Made by a program: the position numbers and the translations under genes. A model generated the notes under the pieces. That model was not told the DNA's origin. It made no database searches and saw only the letters and a program-made list of their open reading frames with translations. Of a DNA stretch of 64,000 nt, positions 42,727-64,000 are shown one piece after another. The DNA is from Urophycis tenuis (lineage: Eukaryota > Chordata > Actinopteri > Gadiformes > Phycidae), in assembly GCA_036785325.1 (NCBI GenBank), contig JAXIVH010000019.1:1585069-1649068 (forward strand), read 5' to 3'. Within the stretch, counting starts at the first letter, position 1. Every line of letters begins with the position of its first letter.

Positions 42727-43215
42727 CCTAGAATAACAATGGCTAGGAGACAGTCCAAGGTGTGTGGTGTGGTGTATGTGAAGTGTGGTGTTCAGTCCAT
42801 TGTTCAGACCATTTGTCTGGTGGTGTTGGAGCTTCCTAGAGCCTGATGGTTGGTGGGATGAAGGAGCGCCCAAGCACTTTGAGGCACTTGGCTGAGTGAG
42901 CATGTGGCTGAACGTGTTCCTGAGTTGCTTCAGTTCGGCATAGAGAGGGTGAGAGGGTAGTCCCGGGTCGCCAGCAGCTTTCCCCTCGTCCTCCTCACTG
43001 TCGCCGCCTCCACACAGTCCAGCTTCATCCCCACTGCAGAGCTCGCCTTCCTCCCCGGCTTGTACAGCTTCCTGTTCCTGGCACCACCGCTCCCAATGCT
43101 TCCTCCCCAGCACACGGCAGTGAAGAAGGTGACACTGGCCACTGCAGACTGGTAGACCATCCGTAGCAGCCTGGTGCACACAATGAAAGATGACAGATGC
43201 ACAGTGGTTATCAAT
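42727..43215 (-). pseudogene. LINE ORF2 C-terminal fragment, copy A
   Basis: The minus strand reads RLLRMVYQSAVASVTFFTAV, then CWGGSIGSGG and GMKLDCVEAATVRRTRGKL, the end of a LINE reverse transcriptase ORF, with frameshifts after it. Confidence 0.7.
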
Positions 43216-43552
43216 GAGATGAACAGACCTAAGATGACAATGGCTAGAAAACAGTCTGGGGTGTGTGGTGTGTTATACAAATCCATTATCTGGTGGTGCT
43301 GGCGCTTCCGAGACATTGGGAGCGGGTGGTTGAGGTATTGTAGAGCCTGATAGCTGATGGGATGAAAGAGCCCCCCAAGCGCTTTGAAGCACGTGGCTGA
43401 GTGAGCCTATGGCTGAACGTGCTCCTGAGTTGCCTCAGCTCGGCATAGAGAGGGTGAGAGGGGTTGTCCAGGATCGCCTGCAGCTTTCCCCTCATCCTCC
43501 TCTCTGTCACCGCCTCCACACAGTCCAGCTTCATCCCCACCACAGAGCTCAT
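43216..43552 (-). pseudogene. LINE ORF2 C-terminal fragment, copy B
   Basis: It reads VVGMKLDCVEAVTERRMRGK, ILDNPSHPLYAELRQL and GGSFIPSAIRLYN. It overlaps copy A in content, so the two are separate insertions or a tandem duplication. Confidence 0.75.
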
Positions 43553-43555
43553 TTG

Positions 43556-44570
43556 TGTTTCATGTTATACATTGTAGGATATGATCAAATACTAAATATA
43601 TTAAAGCTATTACCTAAATCAGGCATGCAAACTTGTCACCTTTCACCGAAATTTGCCGTTTTGAATCCAAAACAGGCCACTTACGTGATTCGTGTAGAGC
43701 CGATGGGGGGCGGGGTCTTCGAGAGCCCGCCCACTCAAAGCGACTCCCATAGAAACACAATGCAGCGCTGTGGATGTGCGTGTGGATGCGCGTTTGATGC
43801 GCGCATCTTCTGTCAACGCTGGCGTCGGCATAGCAACGGCCGTGACTCCATCACTCCATCACCCCCGACACTGTTGGCGTGACAGAGCCAACTCAGTGCA
43901 GCTGGGGCTGGTCATGGCTGAAACTGGAGGTCGGAATTGAGGTCAAAGGACAAGAGAATATGTTCCCTTTATCGGATGTTTTCAGGAAAATAAAAGAAAA
44001 AGGTCATACAAGGTGCATTCACTGCCACACAGAAATGAACGACGCAAACAAGGGCAGCCATGCTTTGCTGGCACATTGCAAAACCGACATGCACAGGAAG
44101 AAAGGGATTGGGATGGAATGGGATTTTTAATATCGTATTTGAGGATGAAATGATCAAAGGCATTTGATCACAGCTGACAATTTACACGGAAACATTTTAA
44201 ACTTGCACAAAACTGCATGAAACCACTGCATTTTGTCTCATTTTGGCGATCCATTTGTCACAGTGACACAGGAGGTGGCGGGTCCAATAAAAAAGGTTCT
44301 GGATCCAAAGTGGGAGGTGGCGGAACATGTTCTTGCTCAAATGAAGCCCTAATTAGCCCTTATTAGGCTCAAAGTACGCCTATAAGTTCAGCACTAGCAG
44401 CAGCACTACTTTCATCATTTGTGTTCTCGGCCATGGTTCTTGGAGTGCTAGCAGAGCATTCCCTCCCTCATCTATTGCTCCAGTAAGCGTGGAGCGTGCT
44501 CAGAATCTTGCTCTGGACAAAGTGGCTTTGCAGGGAATAAAGCTTTCTAGAACGCCGCAGACCCCCAGAC
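43556..44570 (+). pseudogene. hAT-type transposase remnants (BED finger and distal piece)
   Basis: 43879-44130 encodes FPLSDVFRKIKEKGHTRCIH, CHTEMNDANKGSHALLAHC and a basic end: a BED-like zinc finger found in hAT-related fish proteins. A piece near 44490-44560 may belong to the distal part. The middle is missing. Terminal repeats were not identified. Confidence 0.5.
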
Positions 44571-45510
44571 CCCCTAGTGGCTCGCCGTTTTTCTCTGCTC
44601 ATGCATCCTCCTCACCTTTTTCACCCTGACCAGTTTGCATGTCTGCTAAATACATCAAATCATGAATGCTGTTCATGTTTTATAAACGTAACATCATATG
44701 CTTCACAAATTTTTGGTATTTTTTACTTTTCACATTTTTTATTTGATTTCATGGCCACTTTATCAGTCTGTTCACAAGTCTGAGGACAGCTGGGTTGTTA
44801 AATGTCACCACTAGTACAACTGGTAGTTCAACTTCTGGGTGGTTAAAGAGTAACATTTGATAACTATTAGTTTGATACCAGGAGATAAATACCATAAGAT
44901 AATAAGACACAAACCAACCCAACCATCTAATAATGGATATAGAAAGGCTGCATTTGCTATCCCTCGTCTATTTATACTAAAGCTGTAACAATCTTTCAAC
45001 CCAACTAAGTAAACCTAACCTCTAAACTAAGTCTATAATTGTCAGTAATTTACATGACCTAGCAAATGACCTAATAAGTATATTGAAAATAAATGGGCAC
45101 AACTATTTTTTTGTATTTTATTTCCCGAATACCCCAAAGTATATAAGATCCAATTCACCACAAATCACAGAAAACCTTAAAAGCTAAAGCAGCCTAGCTT
45201 GATTTCGGTAGCCTATGTAGCAATGCAATTCTCTAGCTAACACAACTCAAAATAAAATATTTTTTAAGAAACACATCAATGAATGATTATTGTATTCAAA
45301 CCTGACCTCATCCCACTGTCCAAAATCTTCTGATTCTCTTAACAATCTCTGAAACATCTTAAATATTAATAAAAAATAGAACAAAGTTAAAGCAAGGAAA
45401 ACCAAACCAAAATGGCCACTGAGGCAGATGGTGTTGCCATGGTTTCCAAGCATCAATGACAGATTTAACACAGTGAGTTAATCACCTCAATCACAACTAC
45501 AGTGATTTCA
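44571..45510. other. AT-rich intergenic DNA downstream of the class I gene
   Basis: No gene, repeat or structured element recognised. Confidence 0.6.
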
Positions 45511-45516
45511 TTTATT
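45511..45516 (-). terminator. Class I polyadenylation signal AATAAA
   Basis: TTTATT on the + strand gives AATAAA on the minus strand about 175 bp after the stop codon. Confidence 0.5.
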
Positions 45517-45690
45517 CACACTTTTCTTATGGATTGATGGTTGCTTTCAAAATAAAAGTAAGTTTGAATGTTATTGTAATATAGCAAATTTAGCATCTGA
45601 AGTGATCTGAAGTCCCAAGCCTGTTTGTAAGGATTATAAATGACAGTCCACTCCCTCCTGGTCTAGTGAAGCTGAATGTGAGGAGCCTCT

Positions 45691-63194
<17,504 letters not shown>

Positions 63195-63318
63195 ATCGAT
63201 GTGTTCAGAAGAAAAGGCTTGATGAGATCTTCAACCCAGATGTGACTCGGACTCAAGCAGCAGACTGACTGACCCGGAAACCTGTGATCAAGAGACGGAG
63301 AAGAGAGGAGCCGCTTTT

Positions 63319-63330
63319 GGACCAATAGGA
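63319..63330 (-). promoter_or_regulatory. Y box (inverted CCAAT) of class I promoter
   Basis: Minus strand TCCTATTGGTCC, the NF-Y site of MHC promoters, about 125 bp upstream of the ATG. Confidence 0.7.
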
Positions 63331-63343
63331 AATTCAGGAAGGC

Positions 63344-63366
63344 TGTTACGTCATTAGTTTCTAGGG
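63344..63366 (-). promoter_or_regulatory. X1 and X2 boxes of class I promoter
   Basis: Minus strand CCCTAGAAACTAATGACGTAACA: CCTAGAAAC matches the RFX-type X1 box and TGACGTAA the CREB-type X2 box. Spacing to the Y box is about 14-17 bp, close to the fixed spacing in mammalian SXY modules bound by the NLRC5/CIITA enhanceosome. Confidence 0.75.
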
Positions 63367-63367
63367 A

Positions 63368-63385
63368 GGTTCAAAACGAAACTAA
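63368..63385 (-). promoter_or_regulatory. Interferon-stimulated response element
   Basis: Minus strand TTAGTTTCGTTTTGAACC fits the ISRE core (GTTTCNNTTT), just upstream of the X boxes as in classical class I promoters. Confidence 0.75.
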
Positions 63386-63512
63386 CACAAACATACGCAC
63401 CTTAGGGCTATCAAGTTTCAAGCTTCTCTTATTCATTGTCATATATAGCTGGACATATATAATGTTACACTTTTCAAACATTTTCAGCATTAATGTTCAG
63501 CGATTTGTAACA

Positions 63513-63558
<46 letters not shown>

Positions 63559-63562
63559 TGTG

Positions 63563-63633
<71 letters not shown>

Positions 63634-64000
63634 TGTCACACAACTCTGACCAGCGTCAGTGTGAACAGAGTTCATATTTCTTATGATCTTCCTCTGGCGT
63701 TCTCATGTCAGATGTCTTATGCTGACAACAAAACCCAGAGCTTTCTGTTTGGCTTCTGGTTGACACTTGGAACAAGAGTCTGACACACACACACACACAC
63801 ACTAGATACTTTTTTAATTCCACATTACAAGTAAATTTTCATTAGGAATCAAATTTGAATGATCAAACATATTAAAACAGGTCAGCACATTGTTATTTAT
63901 GACAATACAATCTCAGGGGTACAGAAACATCTCCTTTTCCCAAATAAAAATGCCTCCTTTTTTAAATAGCCCCCCCAATGCAAAGTCCCCGGGGCACCAG
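63386..64000. other. Upstream DNA with GT/GC microsatellites
   Basis: (GT)n and (GTGC)n at 63512-63634, (CA)n at 63783-63802. No gene recognised to the window end. Confidence 0.7.

Larger units (their letters stand above)
40531..43555 (-). mobile_element. LINE 3' fragments with nested insertions
   Basis: The minus strand from 43555 downward encodes the C-terminal end of a LINE ORF2 twice (43216-43552 and 42719-43215), followed by its 3' UTR and a tail ending near 40540 (TGCACAATGACAATAAAGTT on the minus strand). The 3' UTR is split by a hAT element (41582-42718) and an LTR-like piece (41002-41503). The family is not certain (Rex/L2-like). Confidence 0.65.

Overview
The window is teleost fish nuclear DNA, probably from a spiny-rayed (acanthomorph) species, although the species cannot be named from sequence alone. 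The evidence is spliced vertebrate genes of the MHC class I antigen-presentation pathway, fish-type tRNA-derived SINEs, several LINE types, hAT, Ty3/gypsy and BEL/Pao elements, a recent endogenous retrovirus (ERV), and very many AC/AG microsatellites and minisatellites. Most long open frames in low-complexity tracts are not genes.

Two host genes can be supported. A tapasin-like gene (tapbp) lies on the + strand from about 4.4 to 12.4 kb. Its exons can be followed from the N-terminal domain through IgV-like, IgC-like and membrane exons to a short lysine-containing tail. This copy looks broken: exon-phase arithmetic shows two 1-bp shifts in one exon and one in a G16 run in another, an IgC cysteine is lost, and a 2.79-kb DNA transposon with a 3-bp target duplication sits inside the membrane exon. 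A complete, open MHC class I gene (eight exons, 369 codons) lies on the - strand from 63.2 to 45.7 kb. It has nearly all the classical peptide-terminus-binding residues and an ISRE-X1-X2-Y promoter directly upstream. The two genes lie tail to tail, as expected for a teleost MHC class I core region where the peptide-loading chaperone is linked to its client.

Layout: 1-4.3 kb, a gypsy element (minus strand) with one nonsense codon, its 5' LTR ending next to tapasin. 4.4-12.4 kb, tapasin. 12.4-14 kb, intergenic with one unassigned exon-like stretch. 14-19.1 kb, a SINE, a zinc-finger-like host sequence carrying an internally deleted chromodomain gypsy element, and a probable solo LTR. 19.1-21.4 kb, CCAAT/CRE-rich DNA of unknown role. 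21.4-24.5 kb, a hAT-like element. 25.3-27.0 kb, BEL/Pao and LINE fragments. 27.03-37.53 kb, a nearly complete ERV with 98% identical LTRs, open gag and pol separated by one in-frame amber codon, and a deleted env. 37.5-45.7 kb, LINE fragments with nested hAT and LTR-like pieces. 45.7-63.2 kb, the class I gene, whose introns hold an L1 with a hAT inside a hAT, a 1.4-kb polypurine tract beside exon 3, a 1.39-kb element with very long inverted repeats, SINEs and minisatellites. 63.2-64 kb, its promoter and upstream repeats.

The most interesting undescribed-looking structures are: (1) a series of hairpin modules in the ERV leader whose stems change on both sides together, as expected for a conserved RNA; (2) about 200 extra residues between protease and RT in the ERV pol with two HxTx motifs, reminiscent of 2H phosphoesterases; and (3) minisatellites in both immune genes that copy a splice site (nine tandem donors in tapasin, and about twelve acceptor-like sites before class I exon 2).
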